Positions 1-11,372 are shown, counted from the stretch's first letter. The stretch is DNA of 64,000 bases from Microthyrium microscopicum (GCA_010405405.1 MU004233.1:492370-556369), one strand, 5' to 3'. Translations and numbers: made by a program. Notes: generated by a model from the letters alone, not told the origin.

Positions 1-165
1 CCATGTCCCTTAAGTCGCATGAGAATGAAAATGACAGCCGGTCCCGATGTGATTAACATTGGTCCTATGACAACCTGAGAGCATACATATAACTCCAGAG
101 GATCCCATCGGTGATATCTGCCTCAAACCATAGCATCAAATATCATTTTGCAAACCTTCCACAAC

Positions 166-746
166 ATGTCTGAATACGATAAAAATCCTCACGCACCAAA
201 CGGCAAGCAAAGCAAGCTCATCAAGATAACAGAATATCTCAAGAAATTGCCAAACATCACTGATGAGCAATTTCATCAGCACTGGAATTCTACTCATGTT
301 AATATTGCCATGAAGAGTCCCCTGTTTCGGAAACATGTTCGCTACTATAATCAGGTTTGGCACTCGCTCCCCCAAGACCAATTGGTAACTGAGATTCCCT
401 AGTTCCATATTACTCCCGAAGATCGTGCATTGGCAGCAAAGCTAGGTCCCGTGCTAGAGTATGATGGTGTAGTCGAGTTGTGGATGGACAGCATGGAAGA
501 TTGGGAAGCAATTGTCGCGGACAAGGAGTTTTTGGCGACCATTTTCCGTGAGCTGAGACGTTTCTGGGAAGGGAACTGTGCTAATGGTGTGTAGCTGATG
601 AGAAGAAATTTCTGCAAACGCCGGTGCAGTTCATGATTGGAAGAGATACACTCGTTATTCCATATAATGAGAGTAATGAGGATGCGAAGGACATGAGGAT
701 CAAGACTGGAAGAGAGTCAGAGCCTGCAGAGGCCTGTATACCATAA
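166..746 (+). CDS. EthD-domain protein, 161 aa, three exons
   Basis: Small protein of the EthD family (dimeric alpha/beta-barrel fold), found in fungi beside catabolic or secondary-metabolism enzymes; substrate unknown. Exons 166-354, 403-547 and 595-746 give a continuous frame. Introns are 355-402 (48 bp, GTTTGG..CTAG) and 548-594 (47 bp, GTGAGC..GTAG, with CTAAT before the acceptor). Splicing restores the family runs YNQ-FHITPE and ATIF-PDEKKF; without it the frame meets TAG at 400-402. Other visible motifs are ITDEQFHQHW near the N-terminus and VLEYDGV in the middle. The start is the first ATG of the frame. It converges on the MFS gene 85 bp downstream. The family is clear; any enzymatic role is not. 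Confidence 0.85.
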
Positions 747-831
747 ATTCTGATATTTGTTACTGTTCTTAAAGGCAGGCTCACTCGTCTATGAGAAGGT
801 CTAGTGTCTAGAATGGAGCTATATTCTAGTG

Positions 832-2475
832 TCATTTGTTCTCCTGTAGCGCTTTTTCTGCTCTTTCGTCGACCGTCAGCTCGCTTTTTGCCTTTCCTAT
901 TTTGACAAATACAGCGATGATGACGAGGGACATGATTGCACATGCAGTCGCCAGCCAAAAGGCTGCCTTGTATGTACCATTCGTATTCGATTTCTGGCTT
1001 GCTTCTGCCATATCTGCAACTCCAAGCCAGAAACTCATGCCCAGAAATAGGACGCTGTTGATGACGGCACCGGCTAGACCCTGTCTACGTTTGGGTAAGC
1101 TGGTAGTGATGAAAATGTTGGCTACGCCGTAGGTGACATCCACGCCAAGGGTGGCACCTAGCATGGCTGGAAAGATATACGCCCAGTAGCTCGGATTACC
1201 TGACGGTATCGTTGCTAGAAGCACAGCACAGACCAAATATCCAAGAGAGGCAACGAATAAAGCCACCTTGCCAGACAGGAGATGAAGGGTGAAACCCCCG
1301 ACTGTAGCGACGAATATTCCTCCCAGTGCCATGGGAACGTACCAAGCAACACAAAGAAGACCAGTGACACCGCGAACGTATTGAATACTATTTGAGATTA
1401 GATCAGGTCGATGTGATGCAAGGAGACGACTTACTAGAAGCTCGAGTACAGCAGATATATTCCAAAGACTCCAAAGGAGAAGAAGCAAGAGAACAGTAAA
1501 GGAACCATTGACTTGACCTTGAATAAATCAAAAGGCAGCAGCGGCGATTTCGACACCCATCCTTGCGTGTAAAATGCGGCGATTAGAAACATCGTACCAA
1601 ATGTGAACGTCAAGTATATTTGTGGTGATCTCCAGCCGCCTTCAGTATGAGCGCTGTCTGTCAACGCAAATACAACTAAAAGTAAGCCGGGCACGATTGT
1701 AAATACTCCCCACCAGTCCATCGTGGCTCCTTCTGTCTTGATCGTTTCTGATGGAGCAGCCAGCAATGCCATTGGAGCAACGACGAAGAGTACGATTGCA
1801 CCAATCCAGAAATACCACCGCCAGGAGAGATATTGCGTCGTGATACCACCTGAAAAGATGCCAGCAAAGAAACCAATAGGCGATAGAGCTCCGTAAAGAC
1901 TGAAGACGAGATTCTTTCGTGGCCCAGGACGGTATGTGCTTCCCATCAACATAACTCCTGATGGTAAGAACGCTGCTGGGCCGAGTCCTTGCAGAGATCG
2001 GCAAATTATGAGCATGATGTAAGTCTGGCTGAATCCACAGATCAGGGACCAGATTGCGAACCAGAACAGTCCGCAAACAAACACTCGATAGCTACCCCAG
2101 ACGTCGGCCAGGCGAGCGAATGGTAGCAAAACTGCACCGGCGACGAGCGAGAAGGCGCTTGCAGGCCAGATTTGTAGCTCTTCTGGTATGTTGAGTTCTG
2201 TTGCCAGTGTGGGAGCGATTAGTCCGAATCCGCTGATGAAATATTCCTGGACAATATTTTAGGAACCATAGAGTACACTAGTTACCGGGATAAACACTTA
2301 CCGCTATGAACATCGAGGCGAGCAACGAGAAGCAGAACCCGATCTCTGCAAACGATGTACGGAAGGCATCAGGTCGTTGTCTACCGAGCCTTTCAATGTC
2401 TGCTTCTGAGAGTATGCCGGCTGGTAAACCCAACTCGGCGTCCTTCGATACATGGTCATTTCGTTCCGCCTTCAT
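832..2475 (-). CDS. Major facilitator superfamily transporter (DHA2-type, about 14 TM), 513 aa
   Basis: Plasma-membrane proton-coupled exporter of the fungal DHA2 drug/metabolite family by overall pattern; the substrate cannot be told. Exons on the minus strand are 2475-2302, 2246-1435 and 1387-832, with introns 2247-2301 and 1388-1434. Joins give MFIA-EYFISGFG and YSSF-YIQYVRG. After a cytosolic N-terminus the hydrophobic segments run to about residue 490. Family motifs are LARLADVWG-like (LPFARLADVWGSYR) after TM2 and RSLQGLGPAAFLPSG in TM4-5. The soluble C-tail is short and charged. Its 3' end faces the EthD gene; a functional link to it would be inference. No disabling change seen. Confidence 0.9.
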
Positions 2476-2892
2476 AGTCTGGGTACCTAATTACCGACTT
2501 GGTGAATGGAAAGATGCATCTTGAGCATAGAGAAGTCTGGACATATTTATGCGCGACGAACTAGCTTCGAATCCCATCGAACGCGCCCTATAGAGGACAA
2601 GTTCGTCATGCTTATATTTGCGCCGTCGCGACTTGTATTTCAAAGCCGGTTCTCACAATCAATGCTCGAGCTAGTGTCGATGAGATTGGACGTTCTTGAC
2701 GTTCCAATGATGAAGAAAGCCCGCAAAGATGACGATCTAGTCCGAAATAGGAAGCCAAGACACAACTCTTGCATCGCCAGGTTTTAGCGTCGGATCGTGA
2801 GTTCGTACCTAACCTAACTTCACTTTCCCCAGATCAGAGCTTGCCAGTATCCGAAATGTAGGTTTGACCACTTTCTTATCATTCGTTATCAT
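2476..2892. other. Intergenic, presumed promoter of the MFS gene
   Basis: The region lies between the start of the transporter and the stop of the next minus-strand gene. Open frames here are short and show no family motif. No TATA box or repeat is obvious. Confidence 0.5.
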
Positions 2893-4682
2893 CTAAACGC
2901 GACTTTTTGGGTTTGTGGGCAGCTCAATGATTACCGAGCTTCCACTACTCATTTCCACTCTGCTTTGGCCATCCAATTCTCCTGCCGTTGCACTTGCAAC
3001 GCCAGCATCTACTTCGAATAACTGGCTCTCTTCGAGCTTCATGGAGGCGCCAACCTCACCAGATTGCTTAGAGATCCGTACTTTTTTACTTGCATTTCGA
3101 CGCCGCAAGATTAGCCCAATGAAGGCGGCAAGACTGAGCATACCAAGAGTTATGCCAACGCTGACACCGATTATCTTTCTCACTTTGCTATTATCCTCCG
3201 CAATACCTAGTGGGACGATAGCAGTGAGGTTAGGACTTGTAGCTTCCCAGTTGACTTGAGCAATTGAAAAATTCTGCCGCTCATAGTCTGCTATGATATA
3301 TGCTTCTTGAAGAAACGCGCGACCAATTGTGAACTATGAAATCCTTTCATTAGCTTTCACCGCTATCATTTAAAGGGGATTGATGTATTACCTGTGTGTG
3401 GTTGGCTGCTCGTTTCAAAGGAAAGTACTTTCTGGGGCGTGCAACAATTGGAAGATCTGCTGTCAGGTCGAATGAGCCATATGGAATGTGGAGGTCAATT
3501 GTCTTGGCAGACGATGTATCATCCGCGAGTGTCATTACCACTGTCGTGTTACCGCGAAGTAGTTCGGAATGAATCGTTTCATTGATGAAGTACATGTTTG
3601 CTGTCTCGTTCCAAGAAAGGCCAAATGCGAGCTCAAACAACCGGCAGTCTTCTGCTGGCAACCAAAGATTTGGCCGACTCGAGTCAAGAGCAGCTAGGAC
3701 TGGTGAGTTTATCAAGGGTTCTTGACCTGATTCGTCTGCAATCTTCTTCATACTACGGATAGCAACGACTAGTTCACGACCAGTGTCTCGGTTGAACTTG
3801 AACGATATCGGCTCTCCGACAAAGCGAGAGTTGTCGTAGCCACCCAGGACCAGCGAACCAAGTGAATTTTTATAATATTGTGTTCGATAGTAAGAACCTG
3901 GGTTGAAACCCCAAGAGAGGCTTGGGATCTTTCCATTTTGTTTAAGCAGTGATAGATAACTCGGTGTCTAGAGAAGCTTGGTAAGCAGAAAGTTAAATGT
4001 GCCATATTCTACTAACCCTGAACATAGGCTGACTACGGAGTTTTCCAGTGAAGTTTGATACTCTTGGACTCAATCCAAACTGGCCAATATAGTAGTCGGG
4101 TGTCTTAATGGTTGCTACAACAGTCTGATTCAATGTTGCTGATGTTGATTCGTTCCATGAAAGAGCTACAGTTTCAAGAGCATACTCACCACGCTATACA
4201 TGAATATGTCAACGGCGGCGCTGATGCTAATCGAAGTGAACGTACGTCATTGACTCCAAGGCCTTTACCGACAATATCACCAAGACTGAAGTATTGTTTA
4301 TAATCGAATGATCGCGTAGAATTCCACGTCGATGATTCATTAATGCGGAAGATTCCTCCTCTACGTTCGCCACAAACATTGAGGTCAATGTCAACACATC
4401 CATAAGGTCCCACTAGTAAGGTTTCTTGATTTGTTATGGCAGGTACGACCCGAAATCGCTGTGGAGGTGTTCCGGCTTGTATTGCGAATGTCGACCATTT
4501 CCCATCATTTCCCTCCCTGGAGAAACTGGTCAAAATCTATAAGCCACAGGGAATAGGAAAGTTGCCACTAACCATCGCTCAGTTGGGTCAACCACAAGTG
4601 GGGAGAGACTGCAAGACACAGCTATATCAAGCAACAACAGTATAATTGCGATATCAAAGAGCAGCCTCGAAAATTCATACAT
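2893..4682 (-). CDS. Aspartic-protease-like (A1 fold) membrane-anchored protein, 527 aa, probably inactive
   Basis: Type I membrane protein with a pepsin-like ectodomain, of a fungal family that often lacks the catalytic motifs. Exons: 4682-4573, 4525-4246, 4193-4017, 3967-3392 and 3333-2893; all joins keep frame. The N-terminus is a hydrophobic signal segment (residues 1-24). GNDGKWSTFAIQAGTPPQ starts the A1 fold, but the position of the first DTG reads VPAITNQ (64-70). The second site is D284-S-S rather than DTG/DSGT. Conserved late motifs are GSLVLGGYD (228-234), KYFPLKRAAN before the exon 4/5 join, and TIGRAFLQEAY. One TM helix (about 434-457) precedes a basic cytosolic tail. Extra ATGs near the start make residue 1 slightly uncertain. 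A receptor- or adhesin-like role is inference. Confidence 0.85.
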
Positions 4683-5320
4683 AGAGGCTGAGAAATGCTG
4701 AAATGATATCTATAATCTCGGAATTGTGTCTTTTGTCACATTGAGTTTATGCAGGTAGTCTCCAGTTTGTCTGAATTTCGACGTCTCCTTGTAGGTTAAC
4801 ATTCCCGAATTTGATTTCCCATAGAAGCCAATTAATAGATATCTAAAGATAGCCATCAGGATGGAGTTGGTCATGGTTGGGTCCCAATAAATAACCTTGG
4901 ACAACACATTTGATTTTGTGATATTCGTGAAACTATCAATAAGTAAAGGAGTCGCATGCAACATCTCAACCTACAGATTATAGCCTATTCGTATTGTTCA
5001 TGTATACAAGTCATGGGCTCAAATTATCTAACCTATAGAATGAATGGACATTAGTTCACCTACAGCTCATAGTGTGCCCTATCCGTTGGGGGCTGGGATT
5101 ATTTAGAGTATTGGGGGTAAGCGTCAACTGTCCATGGGACCCAAAGGTATCAAGGCGTAAATCCAGAATTCCTACAGGAATGAGCTCGCCTCTAATACGG
5201 TAGGTGATTGATGAATTCAATCATGAAAACTTGATCCTAATCTTTTGGAAGTTAGGTTGATGAAGATAAATATATAAGTTAGGTTCGTTGTGAAATGTGA
5301 ATCAAGCTAACGTAGTGAAT
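4683..5320. other. Divergent intergenic region with one unassigned minus-strand open frame
   Basis: This separates the protease-like gene (minus) from the chitin-binding gene (plus), so it probably holds both promoters. Minus-strand 4710-4964 is open for 84 codons and hydrophobic in the middle. It is preceded by a possible acceptor (CTGTAG), but I recognise no family and find no convincing upstream exon. It may be a relic. Confidence 0.35.
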
Positions 5321-6192
5321 ATGAACTGGCTACGTATAGTCTTATCATTATTTGTCGTGGTATCAAACTGTAGGGCGCGTAGTCCTGACAGCTATTTAGC
5401 GTAGGTTCATACTCAAATCTAGAAATCGAAGTTGTCTAATGCAATCTTGCCAGGCGAAAACTTACTGCACACTCGAGCCAATCCAATACTACCTACAGCA
5501 GATGTGGACCAGATTTTGGCTCGTGTCTTTAAGGGCATTGCTGTAATGAACTTGGACAGTGTGGAACAGGAGAAGCGTATTGCGGATCCAGTTGCGAGCC
5601 TCGTTACGGTGACTGTGATCGCATTGGCAGATGTGGGCAAGAGTTTGGATCATGTCCGCAAGGAGAGTGTTGCAATGCATTTGGCTCTTGTGGGAAAGGA
5701 GAGCTGTATTGCAAATATGGCTGCCAACCTGAGTACGGCAACCGTGATAAGATGGTTGGTAGTGGCGGCTGTGGCCTAGGCTTAGGCTCCTGTCCCCTGG
5801 GCTATTGCTGTCACGTATTCAATGGCTGTGGGAAGGGAAAGGTCTACTGTGGCGCCAATTGTCTGCCCGATTATGGCAGCTGCGACAGTGCTAGCAGGTG
5901 TGGACCAAGCTACAGTTCATGTCCCGAGAGCGCTTGCTGTTCTGTCCGTGGGACATGTGGGAAAGGACACGACTATTGCGAACCATGTATTTGTTCGCCA
6001 GAATATGGGTTCTGCGACTATAGCAAAGGAAACTGCGGGCAGAACCTCTCCCCCGTAGACGACAAGGACGGATTCGACGATATTGGGTCACTCAAGCCTA
6101 CCTATTCTTATCTGAATATGCCCGCAGTCACAGAAATCCTTGAAGACGAGAAGCTTGGAAAGGAAAGCTTGTGTCCCACAGGTTTACCATAA
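5321..6192 (+). pseudogene. Secreted protein with four chitin-binding type-1 (hevein-like) modules, interrupted by a stop
   Basis: Exon 5321-5400 encodes a signal peptide (MNWLRIVLSLFVVV..). Intron 5401-5453 (GTAGGT..CCAG with TCTAAT) joins it to a cysteine-rich exon from 5454. Four ChtBD1 modules follow, each with CG..GSCP.G.CC and CG.G..YC patterns, beginning near 5508, 5612, 5767 and 5900. The family binds chitin in the wall. In module 1 the codon between C-L and G-H-C-C is TAA (5530-5532), where related modules have a sense codon; CAA to TAA is a RIP-type change. Module 2 also has R where the last Cys is expected (GNRDK). After the last module comes an acidic tail ending at 6192. Further open segments (6182-6267) suggest the 3' end is incomplete or decayed. 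A sequencing error at 5530 cannot be excluded. Confidence 0.75.
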
Positions 6193-6714
6193 GTGGGACG
6201 ATGATGGACCGCAGTTATGCTTTTGTAAAACTGATCTGGACGAATCATACCCTCATGCCAAATAGTATTTCATATGCTCTCGCTGGTCTTCGGCTACGAA
6301 AAGATTGCCAGTGATGACCAAAGAATCGACTGCACACGGCTCCTGCCCAATGCCCAAGAGTCAACAAACCGGTTTCGGCAGCTGTGAGAGAATTTATGTC
6401 CAAGCTATTAGTCACCGCTCCTTTATGTATCCTCAGGAATACTCAGAGAACAATGAAACCTAGTGCAGAGATGCTTCGAACAGCGCTATTTCAATTTTCC
6501 TAGGTGTTGTCGGTACAGTGAATGGTCAAGAACCAAAGAAGCCTTGAGTTCTCTCGAAATGATGATGGAGGAATCACAACTGATCTCTCGACTTCTTGAT
6601 GTTGGAACACAGCTTACTGTCTATACCTAGTGGCTAGCAATCATAGTTTGATATTCTTTGACCTCAGGGCTGTGAAAATATATTGAGAATCTGGATGACA
6701 TTGAAAGTGATACC
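6193..6714. other. Intergenic; possible decayed 3' part of the chitin-binding gene
   Basis: Plus-strand open segments at 6182-6267 (..WDDDGPQLCFCKTD..) and 6273-6461 follow the chitin-binding gene in other frames. They look coding-like but match no family I can name. The rest is unremarkable and includes the 3' flank of the DUF4246 gene. Confidence 0.35.
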
Positions 6715-8835
6715 TCAATGCTCGCAGAAGTTATAAGTCTCAAAGTTGTTCTCAACAGCGTTCGTAAAGCCAGTTCTCTCAGCCATCAACTCCAGTCTCA
6801 GTCTTTTAGCCTCTTCCAAACTCATCATCCCTGCAATAGCCTCTTTCGTAATCATATCGGCGAGTTCATGCGGCAGTTTCTCCACGTTGCCATGTTTCAC
6901 TGCTTCGGCAGCCCACTCCTGTTGCTGAGGCGGCACGTTTGCTGTCGATAAGATACGATAGTGCGGATCCACGAGCCAGAGAACCAAGAGTCTTCGATGG
7001 CCTTTCTTAGTCGGATCAACTAGATGAAAAGGCTCAACCTTGTGCTGCAACGCATTCGGGAAAACAAGTAATCGATCTCCTGGCGTAGCCACACTGCCAA
7101 TTTCCTGAACTGCAGGCTCATCACTCAATCCCTCCGTCCCAAACACAACAGACAGCGGTTGATGGTCGTCCTGTTCATTTTCCATATTCATATCATCCAA
7201 CTTCGACTCTTGGCGAAATCGAAGACGAGCTTCACTGACATTTTCGACATCATAATAGTAGATCGCTGTTGCGACAATATGTTCGTTCCGCATGCCTTCT
7301 AGATGCCAATTGCCACCCGCATATTCCGGCTTTTCCGGGCTCAACTCAATTGAGGACAATTTGACAATGACCTGTAAACCTTGCTTGCGAAACTTCTCTT
7401 GAAGCTTGACCACGTTCGCATCTCGAGGGGCACCACCGGTTTTGCCATAGTACGGTTTACCGAAAACACCGTTGCCAGTGTCGCCGCGCTTCCATTGGTC
7501 GTAGGAGAAGCTGATGCCCGGCTCGGGATGTAGCACCTTACGCATCCGAATCCATTTCCAGCGAATTGCGGATTCGTCAAGCCACGCCTCTTCGGACTGG
7601 TAATCGTCTTCATCGTGTTCCTCGTCATGTGCGAAGCCTGGACGATAGTCGGGGTTGTCAGGTTCTCGGAGATATTCCCGGACTTTGGTGAAATCAGGGT
7701 CTTCGCCAAAATCAGGAGGCTCTGCAGGGTCCAATTCAGCGCCGTAAGTGCGGATGCGAGGACTCAAGTAGCTGTGACCGCTTAGTAGAACCTGATTCCA
7801 AAGTGGTATAGACTTGGCGATTACGGACTCAATGATCTGGTACAGCGGCTGATGCAAACTAGGATTAAGATTGTTAATGTAAGATGTGATATGGACGGCG
7901 GTGTCGTCAGGGTCTTCCGAATTGCGAAATTTGACCTCAGCTGGTAGCCATTGGAAGCGATTGGACCAGAGTGGCTCATTAGAGATGCTGCTTTGTAACC
8001 ATTGTCCCTGTCTGGTACGAGCAATAGTCTGGTTGGCGGCCGCGATATCTCCTTGGCCGGAGGAAGCCAGGCAGTTCAGGAGACCAACTTGGCCAGTTTG
8101 CAAAACCCGGGTTTGGCCATAGACAAGAGGATACAGAGACGGATGTACGAGATTGAGGACTTGATCGTTGGAATTTGGGTGCCAATCCTTTTCAGAATCT
8201 TCCACACTGAGTAGCAGTTCAACGACCTTTCTCAGCTCGTCGCGTAGTTCTGATGGAATAGTACTGTCACTCTTGATAACACTAGATTCGGTCTCATATG
8301 TTCGAATGAAGCCATCCTTCACAAAGTCCGATGCACGATCACGGAGCTCGATGATGCACCACTCAAATGCCTTTTCGCTCAAAAGTCCATCAGGTAAAGC
8401 CGCTGCCTCGTCTTTCCACTTGTTAACAATTTTGTCATCAAATATCTTGGCATTCCAATTTGGCTTCTCCGTCAAGGCGTCCATAAAGCGTAGCATGGAA
8501 ATTTCTCGCACTGTTAGCCTTTCGGCAACGAAATCGTTGGCTCCATGGCGGAAGTAAAGCTCGCAGTCTGGATAGGAATTGAAGCGGCGCGGTTCATAGT
8601 CTATCGCAACGCCAAATCCAGGAACTTGTAGTTTGCCCTTTCCAGAATTGTCTAGGTCCATATCTGATGAGCGATCGGACATTTTGAGATGATTGATGAA
8701 CCGAGCGAATTTGGCCGAGCAAGAAGGTAGTGCGAATGGATCCGTTTTGTGACACACGCCTGTCGTTGAAATGTTGATTGAATGTGCTCTCGAGAAAATC
8801 AGTAGTATCGCGAAAGTAATGTACGACTTGCGCAT
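6715..8835 (-). CDS. DUF4246 family protein (2-oxoglutarate/Fe(II) oxygenase-like), 706 aa
   Basis: Single-exon member of DUF4246, a fungal family with a jelly-roll oxygenase-like C-terminus. VPGFGVAIDY and DCELYFRHG mark the family N-terminus. Near the C-terminus H511-L-E513 within WHLEGMRNEHIVATAIYYY and H598 (LQHKVEPF), followed by GHRRLL, fit an HxE..H metal site plus a basic 2OG ligand; that assignment is inference. The first ATG is at 8835; the frame is open further upstream but has no ATG. This start gives a hydrophobic leader (MRKSYITFAILLIFSR) that looks like a signal peptide, unusual for the family. A later ATG (residue 51, at 8685) would give a usual cytosolic form. TTTATA at 8885-8890 is a TATA box on this strand, about 50 bp before the first ATG. 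Confidence 0.88.
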   Translation of the reverse strand: MRKSYITFAILLIFSRAHSINISTTGVCHKTDPFALPSCSAKFARFINHLKMSDRSSDMDLDNSGKGKLQVPGFGVAIDYEPRRFNSYPDCELYFRHGANDFVAERLTVREISMLRFMDALTEKPNWNAKIFDDKIVNKWKDEAAALPDGLLSEKAFEWCIIELRDRASDFVKDGFIRTYETESSVIKSDSTIPSELRDELRKVVELLLSVEDSEKDWHPNSNDQVLNLVHPSLYPLVYGQTRVLQTGQVGLLNCLASSGQGDIAAANQTIARTRQGQWLQSSISNEPLWSNRFQWLPAEVKFRNSEDPDDTAVHITSYINNLNPSLHQPLYQIIESVIAKSIPLWNQVLLSGHSYLSPRIRTYGAELDPAEPPDFGEDPDFTKVREYLREPDNPDYRPGFAHDEEHDEDDYQSEEAWLDESAIRWKWIRMRKVLHPEPGISFSYDQWKRGDTGNGVFGKPYYGKTGGAPRDANVVKLQEKFRKQGLQVIVKLSSIELSPEKPEYAGGNWHLEGMRNEHIVATAIYYYDVENVSEARLRFRQESKLDDMNMENEQDDHQPLSVVFGTEGLSDEPAVQEIGSVATPGDRLLVFPNALQHKVEPFHLVDPTKKGHRRLLVLWLVDPHYRILSTANVPPQQQEWAAEAVKHGNVEKLPHELADMITKEAIAGMMSLEEAKRLRLELMAERTGFTNAVENNFETYNFCEH

Positions 8836-9466
8836 TGTGCGAGGCGTGAATATACTCGTATCTGTAGAAAAGACTGGACTGCCCTTTATATTGTTGCCGT
8901 ACACATCTTGAATCTAACAGACTTTGACACCAAAAGAATCCTTCAAGGCAGCAACACGATTTCCCTGTATGGGATCCAATCAGACATACAAACGGTCTGG
9001 AAATAGATCCTTGGGTTTTTAAGTTAGTGATGCCAAGATGAAGATCGGGCTGAGGTGCATGATATTTGGACTTCTCAGCGACGGCTGCTGAGATTGGTGG
9101 ATATGTTGCCTATCCTCAGGGGTCGGCTTTCGGATCTTCCAGGCCTTCAGCATCCAGCTGCTTCACCCTGAACAGAAGCCGAATCAACGGCAAGTCCGAA
9201 CCTGCAAATCGAATTGCGTGACTTGTGAGCGACGTTGTTGGAGGTTCTCGGAGTTGAGAACAGGATAGGGGCAAATGAAAACAACAGGCGTCAAAACGCG
9301 CTAGCCCAATCGAGACATGAACCGTTACTCCCTTCGGTCCTCTGGGACCATTTAGTTTCTGTCCTTCGATTTCTCACAACTCGATTCGGTCTCCTCCATC
9401 ATTGAATGAATTTGCCTCTGACGGACGCCGGTTGCTTTTTGTCATGGTATATCCAACCCACAAGAC
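8836..9466. other. Intergenic between DUF4246 and the damaged HET gene
   Basis: Promoter of the DUF4246 gene on the left and 3' flank of the HET gene on the right. No coding pattern, repeat or RNA gene seen. Confidence 0.5.
8885..8890 (-). promoter_or_regulatory. TATA box of the DUF4246 gene
   Basis: TATAAA read on the minus strand, about 50 bp upstream of the ATG at 8835. It supports 8835 as start, although a cap site 30-40 bp downstream would leave only a very short leader. Confidence 0.45.
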
Positions 9467-11372
9467 TCAAATAATAGTGATCTCCCTTCTTTCTTCAGCC
9501 ACATTGATCCACTTATTTGTGTCAATCATTGCTATGCCAAACCTCTTGAACTGAGTTGACATCCCATCGGGTTGAAATAGAAGGAGCAAGATAGTTCTGC
9601 CTTTTGTGGCAATAAAACCGCCCGATCCAAGACGCAAGCCAAAGGCCGTGCCTTTGCTCCTTTGAATAGCTTCTTGGTCATCTTCAAATGCATCTGGGTA
9701 GAATTTAAGGTAACCAAACATACCAGAAAACCCAACAGATGGCTTGGAAACATCATCAGGCCACATCCCAATTACCTTACCTGTTGCCAGATAACCAGTA
9801 ACGCAAATATGTCCTGAAGATACCGATCCCGTTGGATTGCTTGTAGTAGGAATGCAAACCGAGCTCTGAATATCGATATGATCCTTGTTTACCCAACGGC
9901 TTAAATGCGACACTTTCCCAAGAACAGAGCACCAAGACCAGGAGGGTGCCAGGTACGATTGTGGTCGTCGACCATACTCAGCAACATGCCAACACAGATC
10001 ATGGATAAGGTTGTCTTTCCACAAACCAGCAAGATACTGACTTCCTCGAATGACTTGAAATCTTTGTGCTATGCCTGACAAAGCAGGTAGCCGATCCTGC
10101 TCATGGGTGATGTCTTTGCCAGAGTAAAGCTCAACAATGCGTTGCCAAGGTTGTGTGCACTCGCGTTCTTCGCGTATGACGTCTGCAAACATTGCTTTTA
10201 TGCCGTCAAATCTGTATACGCGCGTACTGCAATAACACTGAAGTTCTTGATTGCATTGCCAGTAGAGCTCATGGTGCCCGCAAAAGAGGACCCTTGGAGA
10301 GAGCAATTGCTCTTGATAAGCCCAGGCTCGTCGGAGTAAAGGGTGCTCGTAATCCCATTCTTCCCGTCCGTCTCCCGGTGTCGGTGTCAGAAATCTAAAT
10401 TGGTCATGGGCCACATACCGGTAACTGCGTACGAACAGGCCCGTAGAAGCTCCCAGTATCAACGGATCTGGTACTTCGATTTGACCAGCACTATGGGAAA
10501 CTCGTCGGAATATTCCCTCTGTAGAGTTCACAGAGACAGTCGCGGAGATGGTCAAGAAGGAACCGCCATAGATGTTGGACATTTGCGGTGATTGATTAAC
10601 CCAATCCTGAGTGTCATCCTGTATGATGCACAAACAATCAATCCACAAATACCGGATCCCCAAGTATCTTGTGAGTTTCACTGCGTCTCGAAATGTTGCC
10701 GGTAAAGTCAACCATGGAATCCCTGCAGCATGTTGTTGATAGTTGTTTTTCTTTGTCTGGAGGGGCAGATATATTTGGCGTCCATATCCAACTTTTCCGT
10801 GGCTAATAGTTTCACAAAACCCGCATTATCTGTACCAACGTCTAAAACCCGTGCCGGCATGAATTGCTCCCCTTGGCTGTTGCATTTTAGGTGATTCTGG
10901 GAACAAGCGTTGATCCAAGGCATGATCAAGTCGAGATTTGCTTTCGAACCAACGTAGAGTTGTTGCTTTCTCCCTAATGGGACTAAAGGCCAGGTTGTTT
11001 CATGACCTAGTTTGTCACCCAGAGGTCATGATATTCACCCAAATAATTTCCTTTAGGGAAGGACTTACTGGGAAGGGTAAACATTTGAAAGATCGGCTTA
11101 TCGTTCATAGAGATGTCCCATAAGCCAGAATAGCCCTCGCGAATATCTACTGCACAATCGCTATCTTGGTCAACCTTTTTTGAGAATAGTCTAATAGCTT
11201 CCACCAAGATGGTACAAAATTGGCAGCCTTGAGCAGAAGTCAACTTAAGCTCCTTGAGCCCTACTTCTGTTGTATTAGTTTCCTGGTCCAATTGTCGGTA
11301 GTATGGACAACTATTTGAGTCATGACCTCGATATTCATTTGACTCCATGTCCAATGGCTCTGAGTAGAGCAT
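9467..11372 (-). pseudogene. HET-domain protein gene, damaged at the first conserved HET block
   Basis: HET proteins trigger heterokaryon incompatibility or similar cell-death responses. Exon 1 (11372-11069) joins exon 2 (from 11006) across a 62-bp intron with a perfect GTAAGT donor, giving FTLPS-HETTWPL then NLDLIMPWINACSQNH and ARVLDVG, the normal lead-in to a HET domain. After MDAKYI (about 10770) the block expected next, Y.xLSYCWGG, is absent and the frame shifts. From 10766 the sequence resumes in another frame as LPLQTKKNNYQQH, then LPATFRDAVKLTRYLGIRYLWIDCLCIIQDD and MSNIYGGSFLTISAT, all typical, to a stop at 9467. No GT..AG intron fits the join. A deletion of about 26 bp between similar TATCTGCC-like sequences would explain it (inference). 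The product would be truncated or dead. Confidence 0.75.

Noticed and set aside
148-402. EthD gene as an 84-aa protein ending at TAG 400-402
   Set aside because: The last 16 codons are an intron (355-402); splicing restores the family sequence and two more exons.
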